The translations under genes and the position numbers were made by a program. This document shows positions 27,432 through 36,776 of a stretch of DNA of 64,000 nt, piece after piece. The notes beneath the pieces are model-generated. The model had not been told where the DNA came from and ran no database searches. It saw only the letters and a list, made by a program, of their open reading frames with translations. Location of the stretch: positions 1 through 64,000 of the forward strand of contig CANTEG010000005.1 in assembly GCA_947652735.1 (NCBI GenBank), in the 5' to 3' direction. The DNA comes from an uncultured Lachnospiraceae bacterium (GTDB lineage Bacteria > Bacillota > Clostridia > Lachnospirales > Lachnospiraceae). The stretch's first letter is position 1. Each line of letters opens with the position of its first letter.

Positions 27432-29846
27432 ATGCAATATGGATATTTTGATGATGAAAAAAGGGAGTACGTGATTACAAACCCGAAAACACCGGCACCG
27501 TGGGCAAATTATTTGGGTTCACCTGAATATGGGGCAATTATCTCAAATAATGCAGGTGGCTACAGCTTTGCAAAGTCGGGAGCCAACGGAAGAATTTTAC
27601 GGTATGTTTTTAATAATTTTGACCAGCCGGGACGTTATGTATATATCAGGGATAACGAGAGTAAGGATTACTGGTCTGCATCATGGCAGCCTGTAGGAAA
27701 AAATCTTGAGGAATATAAAAGCAGGTGCCACCACGGAACCGCTTATACAAGACTTGTGGCAGATTACAGCGAAATAAATTCAGAAGTGATTTACTATGTT
27801 CCGTTAGACAAGACCCATGAGGTGTGGCATCTTAAGGTTACAAACAGCAGCAGCGTAAAGAGAAGCCTTACGGTTACAGGTTATGCAGAATTTACAAATA
27901 ACAGCAACTATGAGCAGGATCAGGTTAATTTGCAGTATTCCTTGTTTATATCACGGACTGCATTTGAAAAAAACAGAATCAGGCAGACGATACATGGAAA
28001 TCTTGATGCACTCCCTGAGGAGGAAAAGATTGATGACAAGAGGGCTACAGACAGAATATTCGGGTTGGCAGGAGCAGAAGTTTCTTCGTATTGCGGAGAT
28101 AAGGAAAAGTTTTTGGGACGCTGCAATGGTTATGGAAATCCTGACGGAGTGGTAAATGGGGATTTGGGCAACCATTTAAGCTATAACGAAAATAGCTGTG
28201 GTGCGTTATCCACTGTACTGGAGCTTGCACCAAATGAGACAAAGGAAATTGTGTTTATACTTGGCCTTAAGGAAAATGATGAGGCAGAACAAATCATGGA
28301 TGCATATAAAAATCCTGCCAAGGTATGCAGTGATGAACTTTGTGAGCTTAAGGAGCATTGGCACGGCAGGCTGGTACATTTTCAGGTTAAGACACCAAGC
28401 CAAGCCTTTAATACGATGATTAATACGTGGAATGCATATAACTGTTTTATGACATTTATATGGTCAAGGGCAGCATCATTTGTCTATTGCGGTCTAAGAA
28501 ACGGATATGGGTATCGGGATACGGTTCAGGATATACAGGGAGTCATCCATCTTGCACCTGAAATGGCTGTTGAAAAAATAAGGTTTATGCTTTCTGCACA
28601 GGTTGACAACGGCGCAGGACTTCCACTTGTAAAATTTACGCACAATGCGGGACATGAGGATACACCTGATGACGCATCCTATGTCAGGGAGACGGGACAT
28701 CCTGAGTATCGTGCAGACGATGCACTTTGGCTGTTTCCTACAGTGTATAAATATATAACAGAGTCGGGAAATATGGCATTTTTGGATGAGGTTATCCCTT
28801 ATGCAAACAAGGATGAGGGAACGGTGTATGACCATCTTAAGAGGGCAATCGATTTCTCTGTCAATCATCTTGGAGCTCACGGCATGCCGGCAGGACTTTA
28901 CGCTGACTGGAATGACTGTTTAAGACTTGGAAAAGCAGGAGAGTCAACCTTTGTGGCACTGCAATTTTATATGGGTATCAGGATTTTGAAGGAATTTGCA
29001 GGGTACAAGAAGGATGATGCCTATATAAAATATCTGGATGAGCAGCAGGACAAGATGGGAGATATCATTCAGAAGCTTTGCTGGAATGAGGACAGATTTA
29101 TACGCGGATTTACGGAGCGGGGCGAGGTCATAGGAAAAAGAACGGACCCTGAGGCAAATATGTGGTTAAATCCACAAAGCTGGTCCGTGATAAGCGGACT
29201 TGCCACAAAGGAACAGGCAGACAAGGCACTTGACAGTGTGTATGAGAGACTGAATACGGAATTTGGAGCCATGCTTATGGACCCGCCATACCACGAGCAT
29301 GCCTTTGATGGTGCATTGGCAGTTATTTACAATCAGGGCGTAAAGGAAAATTCAGGAATTTTTTCCCAGTCACAGGGTTGGATTATACTTGCAGAGGCAC
29401 TCATGGGACATGGAGACAGGGCATTTGGCTACTTTATGGAAAATGCTCCTGCGGCACAAAATGAAAAAGCAGATATTAGAAAGCTTGAGCCTTACTGCTA
29501 TGGTCAGTTCACGGAGGGTAAATCCAGTCCTCACTTTGGACGTTCCCATGTACACTGGCTTACAGGTACAGCTTCAACAGTAATGGTAGGTTGCGTTGAG
29601 GGAATTCTCGGTATGCGTCCTGACTTTTACGGACTGCGGGTGTCACCATCCATTCCAAGGGAGTGGGATGCGTTTGAGATTGATAAGGATTTCAGGGGAA
29701 AGCACCTTCATATTGTGGTAAAAAATCCGGGACACGCTGAGTCAGGCTGTGTCAAATTGGTGGTAAACGGGCAGGAAATGCAGGATAACTACATTCCTTG
29801 CGAAATAATGACGCAAAACACAGAGGTAACCTTATACATGTCATAG
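27432..29846 (+). CDS. GH94 cellobiose phosphorylase
   Basis: Converts cellobiose and phosphate to glucose 1-phosphate and glucose in the cytoplasm. The start was set at 27432 (MQYGYFDD) because AAGGAGG lies just upstream; this gives 804 residues, the standard size. The N-terminal GYFDDEKREYVITNPKTPAPW and YLGSPEYGAIISNNAGGYSF blocks are typical of cellobiose phosphorylases. RNGYGYRDTVQDIQG (about 355) and YADWNDCLRLGKAGES (490-505, catalytic Asp in ADWND) follow. It works with the secreted GH9 enzyme and presumably an importer encoded elsewhere. It ends 4 bases from the stop of the convergent AraC gene. Confidence 0.9.
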   Translation: MQYGYFDDEKREYVITNPKTPAPWANYLGSPEYGAIISNNAGGYSFAKSGANGRILRYVFNNFDQPGRYVYIRDNESKDYWSASWQPVGKNLEEYKSRCHHGTAYTRLVADYSEINSEVIYYVPLDKTHEVWHLKVTNSSSVKRSLTVTGYAEFTNNSNYEQDQVNLQYSLFISRTAFEKNRIRQTIHGNLDALPEEEKIDDKRATDRIFGLAGAEVSSYCGDKEKFLGRCNGYGNPDGVVNGDLGNHLSYNENSCGALSTVLELAPNETKEIVFILGLKENDEAEQIMDAYKNPAKVCSDELCELKEHWHGRLVHFQVKTPSQAFNTMINTWNAYNCFMTFIWSRAASFVYCGLRNGYGYRDTVQDIQGVIHLAPEMAVEKIRFMLSAQVDNGAGLPLVKFTHNAGHEDTPDDASYVRETGHPEYRADDALWLFPTVYKYITESGNMAFLDEVIPYANKDEGTVYDHLKRAIDFSVNHLGAHGMPAGLYADWNDCLRLGKAGESTFVALQFYMGIRILKEFAGYKKDDAYIKYLDEQQDKMGDIIQKLCWNEDRFIRGFTERGEVIGKRTDPEANMWLNPQSWSVISGLATKEQADKALDSVYERLNTEFGAMLMDPPYHEHAFDGALAVIYNQGVKENSGIFSQSQGWIILAEALMGHGDRAFGYFMENAPAAQNEKADIRKLEPYCYGQFTEGKSSPHFGRSHVHWLTGTASTVMVGCVEGILGMRPDFYGLRVSPSIPREWDAFEIDKDFRGKHLHIVVKNPGHAESGCVKLVVNGQEMQDNYIPCEIMTQNTEVTLYMS

Positions 29847-29850
29847 AAAG

Positions 29851-30594
29851 CTATTTACCGATTGCGTTTTCCCGAAGATGGAGGGACTGGTATTTCTTCG
29901 GGGTAAATCCGGTATATTTATGAAATACCTCGGTAAAGTAGCTCTGGTCTGAAAAAGCTAAAATTGAAGCAATTTCAGCAGGTGAATAATCGGAATAAAT
30001 GAGCATGTTTTTGGCGGTATCAAGTTTAGTCATCTGTATATATTCGCTTACCGTCATGCCTGTTTCGCTTTTAAAGAGACGTGAAAGATATGATGGGTTC
30101 AGCTCAACATGGCAGGCTAAGGCAGTGAGGGTTATTTTTGTATGAAGATGGTCTGCAATATAGTCAATGCATTTAGCCACAGGCTTGGAAGTTATTTTTT
30201 TCTTCCGCAGGTTTCTCATTCTCACGGCATAGTCCATGCATGCGGTGTAATGAAGCTCGTCTATTTCTGTAAAAGAAGATGCCATATCAGCTTTACGGAT
30301 ATAAAAATCGCTTACGCCAAAGGAGGTGGATATGTCAAGTCCGCCTTCAATACAGTATCTTGCAAGCATGGCAAGCGTAATTGCAAAGTGATATTTAAGA
30401 TTTTGAATAGGGCTTCGGGATAATTCCCCAAGCCCTTTTTTGCTGCTAAAAGGTGTTTGGCAAAGCTCTTTTGTTTTTTCCACATTGCCTGATTTTATGA
30501 CGGAATAAAACTCAAGCTCAGGGTTATATGGTGCCCGTAAAATATTTTCTTCGCGGCGTATGTATTCCTGATAAACATATTCTTTTTTTAACAT
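29851..30594 (-). CDS. AraC family transcriptional regulator
   Basis: DNA-binding regulator of 247 residues. The C-terminal 100 residues hold two helix-turn-helix motifs: ITLTALACHVELNPSYLSRL and ASILAFSDQSYFTEVFHKY followed by TGFTPKKYQ, the AraC signature. The N-terminal part (about 1-140) is all-helical, without the cupin of AraC itself, and resembles the YesN-type companions of Clostridia. The start at 30594 (MLKKEYVYQ) follows AGGGGGAA; an upstream Met at 30636 has no ribosome binding site. Facing the GH94 operon tail to tail, it is a candidate controller of that operon, and a direct repeat at 24589 is a candidate site. Confidence 0.87.
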   Translation of the reverse strand: MLKKEYVYQEYIRREENILRAPYNPELEFYSVIKSGNVEKTKELCQTPFSSKKGLGELSRSPIQNLKYHFAITLAMLARYCIEGGLDISTSFGVSDFYIRKADMASSFTEIDELHYTACMDYAVRMRNLRKKKITSKPVAKCIDYIADHLHTKITLTALACHVELNPSYLSRLFKSETGMTVSEYIQMTKLDTAKNMLIYSDYSPAEIASILAFSDQSYFTEVFHKYTGFTPKKYQSLHLRENAIGK

Positions 30595-30955
30595 CAGCGG
30601 TTTCCCCCTAAAACAAACTGTTATAGCTATGAGCAAAACCTTTCTTTTGTATAATTGTATTTTGGTGATAATGCGTTTTGCTCATCTTCATAAATTGTTA
30701 TTTTGTAACTATATTAATGGCACAAGGTAAATAAATCAATATAAAAGTAAAATATATCATATGTCATACCCAGAGTCACATATAAATACAGAGGGCAAAA
30801 ATTAGAAAAATATAATTTTTAATTGCCTGTAAGTCCTATATAATATATAATGTAAACTAGATATCGGCATAATTATGTCGAGACTCATGTTCTTTATTCT
30901 TTGAAAGAAATATCAGTAACAGTCACATTATTATTTAATTGGGAAGATACATAAA
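30595..30955. other. Divergent intergenic region between the AraC gene and the HD-GYP gene
   Basis: 361 bases, very AT-rich, with no open frame of note. A near-perfect palindrome, TCGGCATAATTATGTCGA, lies at 30864-30881. No c-di-GMP riboswitch core (the GEMM-I conserved bases) is visible. Promoters must lie here for both genes but none stands out well enough to call. Confidence 0.4.
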
Positions 30956-32872
30956 ATGAAAAACAGGATAGGAAAACAATTTATATTTACAATCGTTATC
31001 ACACTGGTTGCTCTTGTGTCTATGGTGGCAATTAATTTTGTGTCCTTTTACAACAAAGCCAGTGCTGACATGATTGCACTGGGAAAAAGCAACTTAAGTC
31101 AGGAATCGGAGAAGCTAAACAACTATCTTTTAAAAGGTATGGATGTCCTTCAGGTGACTACAATATCCGTGGAATATATGATGAAAGGCGGAGCATCCGC
31201 AAAGGAAATTGAGGAGTTTCTTGTTGAGCAGTCGGAGCGGTACAAGGAAGATATTGATCAAAATTTTACAGGCATTTATGGTTTTTTTCATGGTGATTAT
31301 ATTGATGGAATTGGCTGGGTGCCAGACGATGGTTATGTTCCGCAGGAGAGAGAATGGTACATTTCCGCTATGGAGGGAAACGGCAAGCCGGTCGTTGTAT
31401 CACCATATTTAGATGCACAGACAAATACGATTATGGTATCGGTAAGCCAGCTCTTATATGATGGAGAGAGTGTTATATCTCTTGATATTGTTATGGATGA
31501 AATTCAGATTTTGACGGAAGATATCAATTTCGACGGAATGGGTTATGGATTTGTCATTGATAAGGAAGGACTTGTTGTTGCCCACTCAGATGAGGAACAA
31601 AAGGGTAAAAATTACCAGCAACAGTCAGATATGAGTGAACTGACAGATATCATATATAAAGGGGAAAGCGATGCCTTTGATATTACAATCAATGGAGAAA
31701 GATGTACCGTATTTACGGATGTTATTATGGATGACTGGTATGTTGCCATGATTGTAAGCAATACAAAGCTGTTCCATGATGTAAGGGAAATGATTAGCCG
31801 TGATGTGATTGTCAGTGTCATAGTTTTTCTTATTATTGTGGTATTTTGTTCCATAACGTTTTACAGGCTCAGATGGCATATGAAAAAGCTGGAGGAGAGC
31901 CGTGCCGAAAAGGACAAACTGAATGAATTAATTATGCAGGCACTTGCAAGAACCATAGATGCAAAGGACAGATACACAAACGGTCATTCCCAGAGAGTTG
32001 CAAAATATGCAAAGGAAATTGCAAAGAGAATGGGGAAAGCCGAGAGTGAGGTCAGGGACATTTATTATGCAGGACTTTTGCACGATGTTGGAAAGATACA
32101 TGTGCCTGATGAAATCATAAGCAAGCCATCACGTCTTACAAAAGAAGAGTTTGGATACATAAAGCTTCATCCAATCGCTGGTTTCCATATTCTGAAGGAC
32201 ATGAAGGATAACCCGCTTATTTCACAGGGAGCAAAATGGCACCATGAGAGATATGGCGGCGGCGGATATCCAAATGGTCTTGTGGGCGAAAATATTCCTG
32301 AAATAGCAAGGATAATCGGCGTTGCAGATGCATATGACGCAATGACATCGTACAGAAGCTATCGTGACGTACTGCCACAGGAAGCGGTGAGAGCGGAGCT
32401 TGTCAAGGGTGCAGGAACCCAGTTTGACCCTGACATTGTAAAAATTATGATAGAAATGATTGATGAGGATACAGAATATACCTTATGTCAGAAAACGGAA
32501 TTTAAGAAAAAGGTTCTGATTGTGGATGACGAGCCGATGGATATTGATTTTATAAAGTATATACTGAAAGATGAACCACAGTATGAAATTTATTGTGAAA
32601 GTACAGGAACAGGTGCATTAAAGAGTGTTACTGAAAATGATATAGATATCATGCTTCTTGATATTCAGATGCCTGACATGGATGGATTTCAGGTTTATTC
32701 AAGGTTGCGTGACAAGACAAATATACCTGTAATATTCATGTCCGTAAACAAGGACTTGGAGACGATAGAAAAAGCACAGAAAATGGGTGTGGAAGATTAT
32801 ATTGTAAAACCATTTTTGCCGCAGGAACTGATTGAAATCATCCACAATGTCACACAAAACACGGAACAATAA
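30956..32872 (+). CDS. Membrane dCache sensor, HD-GYP phosphodiesterase and C-terminal receiver domain
   Basis: Predicted c-di-GMP phosphodiesterase of 638 residues. A membrane helix (about 7-30), an extracytoplasmic dCache-like domain (about 35-275) and a second helix (about 280-302) lead to the HD-GYP domain: HDVGK at 376-380, KPSRLTKEEF and HHERYGGGGYP at 429-439. The usual HHExxDGxGYP has Gly instead of Asp at residue 434. A receiver domain follows (about 518-638) with VDDEP and the phospho-acceptor Asp569 (LLDIQMPDMDG) and Lys in VKPF. HD-GYP proteins usually have the receiver first; here it is last. GGGAAGA is a weak ribosome binding site. A GGDEF gene faces it from the other strand. 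Confidence 0.87.
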   Translation: MKNRIGKQFIFTIVITLVALVSMVAINFVSFYNKASADMIALGKSNLSQESEKLNNYLLKGMDVLQVTTISVEYMMKGGASAKEIEEFLVEQSERYKEDIDQNFTGIYGFFHGDYIDGIGWVPDDGYVPQEREWYISAMEGNGKPVVVSPYLDAQTNTIMVSVSQLLYDGESVISLDIVMDEIQILTEDINFDGMGYGFVIDKEGLVVAHSDEEQKGKNYQQQSDMSELTDIIYKGESDAFDITINGERCTVFTDVIMDDWYVAMIVSNTKLFHDVREMISRDVIVSVIVFLIIVVFCSITFYRLRWHMKKLEESRAEKDKLNELIMQALARTIDAKDRYTNGHSQRVAKYAKEIAKRMGKAESEVRDIYYAGLLHDVGKIHVPDEIISKPSRLTKEEFGYIKLHPIAGFHILKDMKDNPLISQGAKWHHERYGGGGYPNGLVGENIPEIARIIGVADAYDAMTSYRSYRDVLPQEAVRAELVKGAGTQFDPDIVKIMIEMIDEDTEYTLCQKTEFKKKVLIVDDEPMDIDFIKYILKDEPQYEIYCESTGTGALKSVTENDIDIMLLDIQMPDMDGFQVYSRLRDKTNIPVIFMSVNKDLETIEKAQKMGVEDYIVKPFLPQELIEIIHNVTQNTEQ

Positions 32873-32892
32873 AGTCTGGTATTTGGTTAAAC

Positions 32893-32958
32893 AGGACTGC
32901 CGCTGTTGGAAAACTCATATTGCCATATGAATTTTTAGCGGGGCAGTCCTTTTCTTCT
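32893..32958 (+). terminator. Terminator of the HD-GYP gene overlapping the end of the GGDEF gene
   Basis: AGGACTGCCGCT (32893-32904) pairs with AGCGGGGCAGTCCT (32937-32950) with a 2-base bulge; the loop contains another TCATAT/ATATGA hairpin. A T-rich run follows on the plus strand, and this run also codes the Lys/Arg-rich C-terminus of the facing gene. Confidence 0.7.
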
Positions 32959-35238
32959 TTTTTTCTCAGCATACAGCAGTTCATCGGCGCTGGATAACAG
33001 CTCATATATATCTGTTTTTTGGTCACATACAAATTCATATATGCCCACACTCATTTCAATCGGGTATGGCTTGTTACATGCCTTATTGTGACGAAGGGTA
33101 ATCTCATTAATCCTGCGGTGCATGATGTTTTGGTAGTCCTCAATGTTGGTAAGTGCAAGGGCAGTAAATTCATCACCGCCGAGACGAGCCACAATATCTG
33201 AACGCCTGAATACATCCCGCAATATAGATGCAATTTCCTTTAAGGCGAAATCGCCTTCATCGTGACCATATTTGTCATTTACCATCTTAAGGTTATCCAT
33301 GTCAGCATAGATAATAAGTGCACGCTTTCCGTGATTTCTCTTATTATTAATGACACTTTGTGCGTGTTCAAGGAATCCCCGCCTGTTGTAGAGACCGGTT
33401 AATTCGTCAGATTGTGAAATGACACTTAGCTTTTGGTTGTTTTCCTTGATTTGATTTAAATTATTTGCCATTTTTGTCTGTATTTCATGCTGCTCCTCCA
33501 AAATTAAAAGAGACTTGAGTGCGGCTGATATCTGAAAGCTTATGGAAGCTATGTTTCCAAAGTCCTTAAAATCAACCTCGCTGAATAAAATTCCATACAA
33601 ATCCTCACCGGAGAAGAGAGGAGATAAAACCATAATGCGGGCACGGTCTGTAATAATATATGGATTGTTAAACAGCTTATCCGTCGATATAAGCTGCTGG
33701 TCTTCCGGTATGCTATAAACATCATGGCTGTCACAGTATGCTTTAAAGAGGAGCTTTCCAGGTCTGCGCCACTCCTTTTGCCGCGGATGATGGATTACAT
33801 TCAAATATGTGAAAAGATACGCAGAATGAATTCCTATACTGCTTAAATTTTTCAGTGCAATTTCATATGGAATATCAGAATCTGCTTCCATAAGAAACAT
33901 GCCTGCTGTCATGTTATTCATAATGTGGGATATACGGTCTAAGCCCTGCTGACGTTCCTGCACGACCTGACAGTTGGACATTGCAAGGTCACGGTACATC
34001 TTGGAAAATGTATTGACAATGAGGAGTTTTCCGTCAGAATTATCGATTCTGTTAGTTAGAACCTGCTGCATGTAAATTAAAAAGTTAAAAAACAGTTCAA
34101 CAGTTGTATATTGCAGGAGAGAGCTGCTAATAAGCTGCATGAACAAAATTTCCAAATCCTTTTGGTATACGGCAAAGCTTGTATTGTCGTTTATCTCAAA
34201 TAGCATCTTTACAAGAACCGCTATATCATCCTTTATCTGTTGCAGATTTCCCCCTCTTAAATATGCACCGAAAAGATAATTGTGTATTGCATCAAGGTTA
34301 ATGTCTTCCTTTCTTGTTGTATGGTCAAATCCAAGAAGGTCAGATATTCCTTCTGAATCAAATTTATTACAACCACAGGACGCACGCTTTATAAAATGAG
34401 TGTTTACCTCCATGCTCTCCATTTTTTTTGTTTTAAGAAAATTTTTTGTGTTATATACAGCCTGGTATGAAAGCTCAGCGGCATTTGCCTCCACGGTTGA
34501 AAGAGGAGGATTTAATGTAGGAGCAAAGACAGAGTTGTCAAAGCTGACAACAAGGATATCATCCCCTACGCGAAGACCCATCTTTTGGAACGCACGATAT
34601 CCGCCGAGTGCCATTCTGTCGTTTGCAAATACGAGTGCTTCTATTTCAGGATGTTTTTCCACAAGCCTGCGTATGATTGTTTCGCTGCTTTCCTCGAAAT
34701 TACCGTATATTATGTAGTCCTCAATGATAGGTATGTTTTCCTCCGTGAGCACCTGCTTAAATGTATCCATTCTTTCCATTGCATCAACGTTGGTCTTAGG
34801 ACCGCTTACATATCCGATTTTTTTAACACCATGCTCAACAATGAGGTGTCTGATTGCTTTGGAAAAGCCGATGCGGTTATCGAAGGTGGCAGAGATATAG
34901 CCATCCATTTTTGTGTAAAGGGCTACAACCGGAATACCAAGAAATTGCTCAAGAAATGAAAGCTTTACGTTGTCTTGAACCCGTCCGGCAATCATGCCCA
35001 TCATAACATAGAGTACATCTAAATGCCTGTTGCAGGCAAAGCTAAATAAAGTATTGTACTGATACTCATACTTTAAGTGTTCATCGGAAATATCCTCTGG
35101 ATCTAAATATCCCCCCGGAAATATAAACATATTTGCATCAATGGAACGGGCAGCCAGAACGGCGCCTTTACACGATTCGTTTGTAAAAACAGCATCAATG
35201 TCATCAACGAGAAGACCTATATTTAAGCGCTTCTTCAT
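32935..35238 (-). CDS. LacI-type sugar-binding-domain sensor fused to a GGDEF diguanylate cyclase
   Basis: Predicted cytoplasmic, ligand-gated c-di-GMP synthase of 767 residues. Residues 1-285 form a periplasmic-binding-like fold as in LacI effector domains (start RLNIGLLVDDIDAVFTNES, then GYVSGPKTNVDAMERMDTF, VFANDRMALGGYRAF, VVSFDNSVFAPTLNPPLSTV) but without the N-terminal DNA-binding helices. A Cys-containing joint (RASCGCNKF) leads to a helical and GAF-like middle (about 330-590). The GGDEF domain ends the protein: DELTGLYNRRGFLEH, then RLGGDEF near residue 686 with an intact RRSD inhibitory I-site. There is no signal peptide or membrane helix, so it reads an internal ligand. Start follows AGGGG by about 9 bases. 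It converges on the HD-GYP gene. Confidence 0.87.
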   Translation of the reverse strand: MKKRLNIGLLVDDIDAVFTNESCKGAVLAARSIDANMFIFPGGYLDPEDISDEHLKYEYQYNTLFSFACNRHLDVLYVMMGMIAGRVQDNVKLSFLEQFLGIPVVALYTKMDGYISATFDNRIGFSKAIRHLIVEHGVKKIGYVSGPKTNVDAMERMDTFKQVLTEENIPIIEDYIIYGNFEESSETIIRRLVEKHPEIEALVFANDRMALGGYRAFQKMGLRVGDDILVVSFDNSVFAPTLNPPLSTVEANAAELSYQAVYNTKNFLKTKKMESMEVNTHFIKRASCGCNKFDSEGISDLLGFDHTTRKEDINLDAIHNYLFGAYLRGGNLQQIKDDIAVLVKMLFEINDNTSFAVYQKDLEILFMQLISSSLLQYTTVELFFNFLIYMQQVLTNRIDNSDGKLLIVNTFSKMYRDLAMSNCQVVQERQQGLDRISHIMNNMTAGMFLMEADSDIPYEIALKNLSSIGIHSAYLFTYLNVIHHPRQKEWRRPGKLLFKAYCDSHDVYSIPEDQQLISTDKLFNNPYIITDRARIMVLSPLFSGEDLYGILFSEVDFKDFGNIASISFQISAALKSLLILEEQHEIQTKMANNLNQIKENNQKLSVISQSDELTGLYNRRGFLEHAQSVINNKRNHGKRALIIYADMDNLKMVNDKYGHDEGDFALKEIASILRDVFRRSDIVARLGGDEFTALALTNIEDYQNIMHRRINEITLRHNKACNKPYPIEMSVGIYEFVCDQKTDIYELLSSADELLYAEKKRRKGLPR

Positions 35239-35546
35239 GTTGTTTCACCCCTTCTGAATTAACATACATAAATATTATATATAAATAAATTTGCATAGTC
35301 AAAGCTTTTTGTAGAATTATGTCGAAATAGTGTTGAAAAATGCGAAATTAACAATTTAAAACTTGCATTTGAGGATATAGTATGGTATCCTTTTTGGAGA
35401 AGTAAGTTCTGTTCGATTCTAAAGGTTAAATGTTAAATTCTGCATGGTTCTATGTCCGAACCAGTTTCAAGTTTATTATTTTATAGAGCTAGTTCGAAAG
35501 TTATATAGGACATGTACAAATAATATATTATAAAGGAGGACTGAAA
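35239..35546. other. Intergenic region before mtnN
   Basis: 308 bases with no gene. A possible promoter for mtnN is TTGCAT (35363-35368) and TATCCT (35386-35391), 17 bases apart, giving a leader of about 150 bases with a small GGTT/AACC hairpin. I looked for S-box or SAH riboswitch signatures and see none. AATTATGTCGA at 35315-35325 also occurs upstream of the HD-GYP gene (30871-30881). Confidence 0.35.
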
Positions 35547-36242
35547 ATGCTCGGAATAATTGGTGCGATGGATGAAGAAGTAAGCAGGCTGAAGGAAAGG
35601 ATGACGGATGTTACCATAAGCAGTAAGGCATCTATGGATTTTTACAAAGGAAAGCTTATGGGCAAGGATGTTGTTGTTGTGCGTTCAGGTATCGGTAAGG
35701 TAAATGCAGGGATTTGCACGCAGATACTTGTTGACAACTATAATGTCACAGCAGTCATCAACACGGGAATTGCAGGAAGCCTGAATGCAGATATTGATAT
35801 AGGAGATATTGTTCTTGCTACGGATACGCTTCAGCATGACATGGATGCAACAGGATTCGGATATGAGCCAGGTGTTATTCCAAGAATGGAAACATCTGTT
35901 TTTGCAGCAGATGAAGAACTTCGTGAACTGGCAAGGGAGTGCTGTGAGAGAGTCAATACGGATATAAAGGTATTTTGCGGCAGGGTGGTCAGCGGAGACC
36001 AGTTTGTTTCAGATAAGGAAAAAAAGAAATATATACACGATACATTTGCAGGCTATTGCACTGAGATGGAAGGAGCGGCAATTGCACAGGCGGCATATCT
36101 TAACAATATACCGTTTCTTATTGTGAGAGCCATATCAGATAAGGCAGACGACAGTGCCACGGAGGATTATCCGACATTTGAGGCAAAGGCAATAGAACAC
36201 AGCGTAAATCTTATGGTTGAGCTTGTGGGAAAATATAGATAG
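35547..36242 (+). CDS. mtnN: 5'-methylthioadenosine/S-adenosylhomocysteine nucleosidase
   Basis: Removes adenine from SAH or MTA in the activated methyl cycle; its product S-ribosylhomocysteine is the LuxS substrate. The protein of 231 residues starts with MLGIIGAMDEEV, as is classic for the family, and has GIAGSLN (near 76), CTEMEGAAIAQAAY (near 170-183, nucleoside-binding Glu) and RAISDKADD with the catalytic Asp near 199. AAAGGAGG lies 8 bases upstream. It ends 13 bases before luxS, so the two form a pathway operon. Confidence 0.94.
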   Translation: MLGIIGAMDEEVSRLKERMTDVTISSKASMDFYKGKLMGKDVVVVRSGIGKVNAGICTQILVDNYNVTAVINTGIAGSLNADIDIGDIVLATDTLQHDMDATGFGYEPGVIPRMETSVFAADEELRELARECCERVNTDIKVFCGRVVSGDQFVSDKEKKKYIHDTFAGYCTEMEGAAIAQAAYLNNIPFLIVRAISDKADDSATEDYPTFEAKAIEHSVNLMVELVGKYR

Positions 36243-36255
36243 GAGAGTGAACAGT

Positions 36256-36735
36256 ATGGAAAAAATAGCCAGCTTTTTAATTGACCACACCAAACTTTTG
36301 CCAGGGGTGTATGTTTCAAGAAAGGATAGTGTTGCAGGCAACATTGTAACAACCTTTGATATCAGGGTTACAAGACCCAACTATGAGCCTGTTATGAATA
36401 CGGCGGAGGTTCATACGATAGAGCATCTGGCTGCAACGTTTTTAAGAAATCATGCCGATTACGGAGAAAAGGTTGTTTATTTTGGACCTATGGGCTGCCG
36501 GACAGGATTTTACCTAATATTGGCAGGCGATTATGACTCAAAGGACATCGTTCCACTTATAAAGGAGCTTTTTGCCTTTATGTCAGCATTTGATGATGAG
36601 GTTCCGGGAGCATGTGCGAGAGATTGTGGAAATTATCTGGATATGAATCTGCCTATGGCAAGATATATAAGTGACAGATTTTTAAAAGAGGTACTTACTG
36701 ACATTGATGAAACAAGACTGGTATATCCTTCTTAA
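36256..36735 (+). CDS. luxS: S-ribosylhomocysteine lyase (autoinducer-2 synthase)
   Basis: Splits S-ribosylhomocysteine into homocysteine and the AI-2 precursor DPD. The metal-binding HTIEH is at residues 53-57, the catalytic Cys81 lies in GPMGCRTGF and the third metal ligand is Cys124 in ARDCGNY. The start at 36256 (MEKIASFLID, 159 residues) follows AGGAGAG; an upstream in-frame Met at 36217 lies inside mtnN and is not credible. Adjacent mtnN supplies its substrate. Confidence 0.95.
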   Translation: MEKIASFLIDHTKLLPGVYVSRKDSVAGNIVTTFDIRVTRPNYEPVMNTAEVHTIEHLAATFLRNHADYGEKVVYFGPMGCRTGFYLILAGDYDSKDIVPLIKELFAFMSAFDDEVPGACARDCGNYLDMNLPMARYISDRFLKEVLTDIDETRLVYPS

Positions 36736-36776
36736 GTGAAAGGTATACTGAAACGGATTAAGGGGAGGCGTTTATT

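Noticed and set aside
30864-30881. GCCGATAT on the minus strand as a sigma-28 (flagellar) -10
   Set aside because: The TAAA -35 lies at 22 rather than 15 bases; no flagellar gene is near.
30637-30955. Possible c-di-GMP riboswitch before the HD-GYP gene
   Set aside because: The conserved GEMM-I tetraloop and receptor sequences are absent.
35392-35546. Possible SAM or SAH riboswitch before mtnN-luxS
   Set aside because: The leader is long enough but lacks the conserved S-box and SAH core bases.
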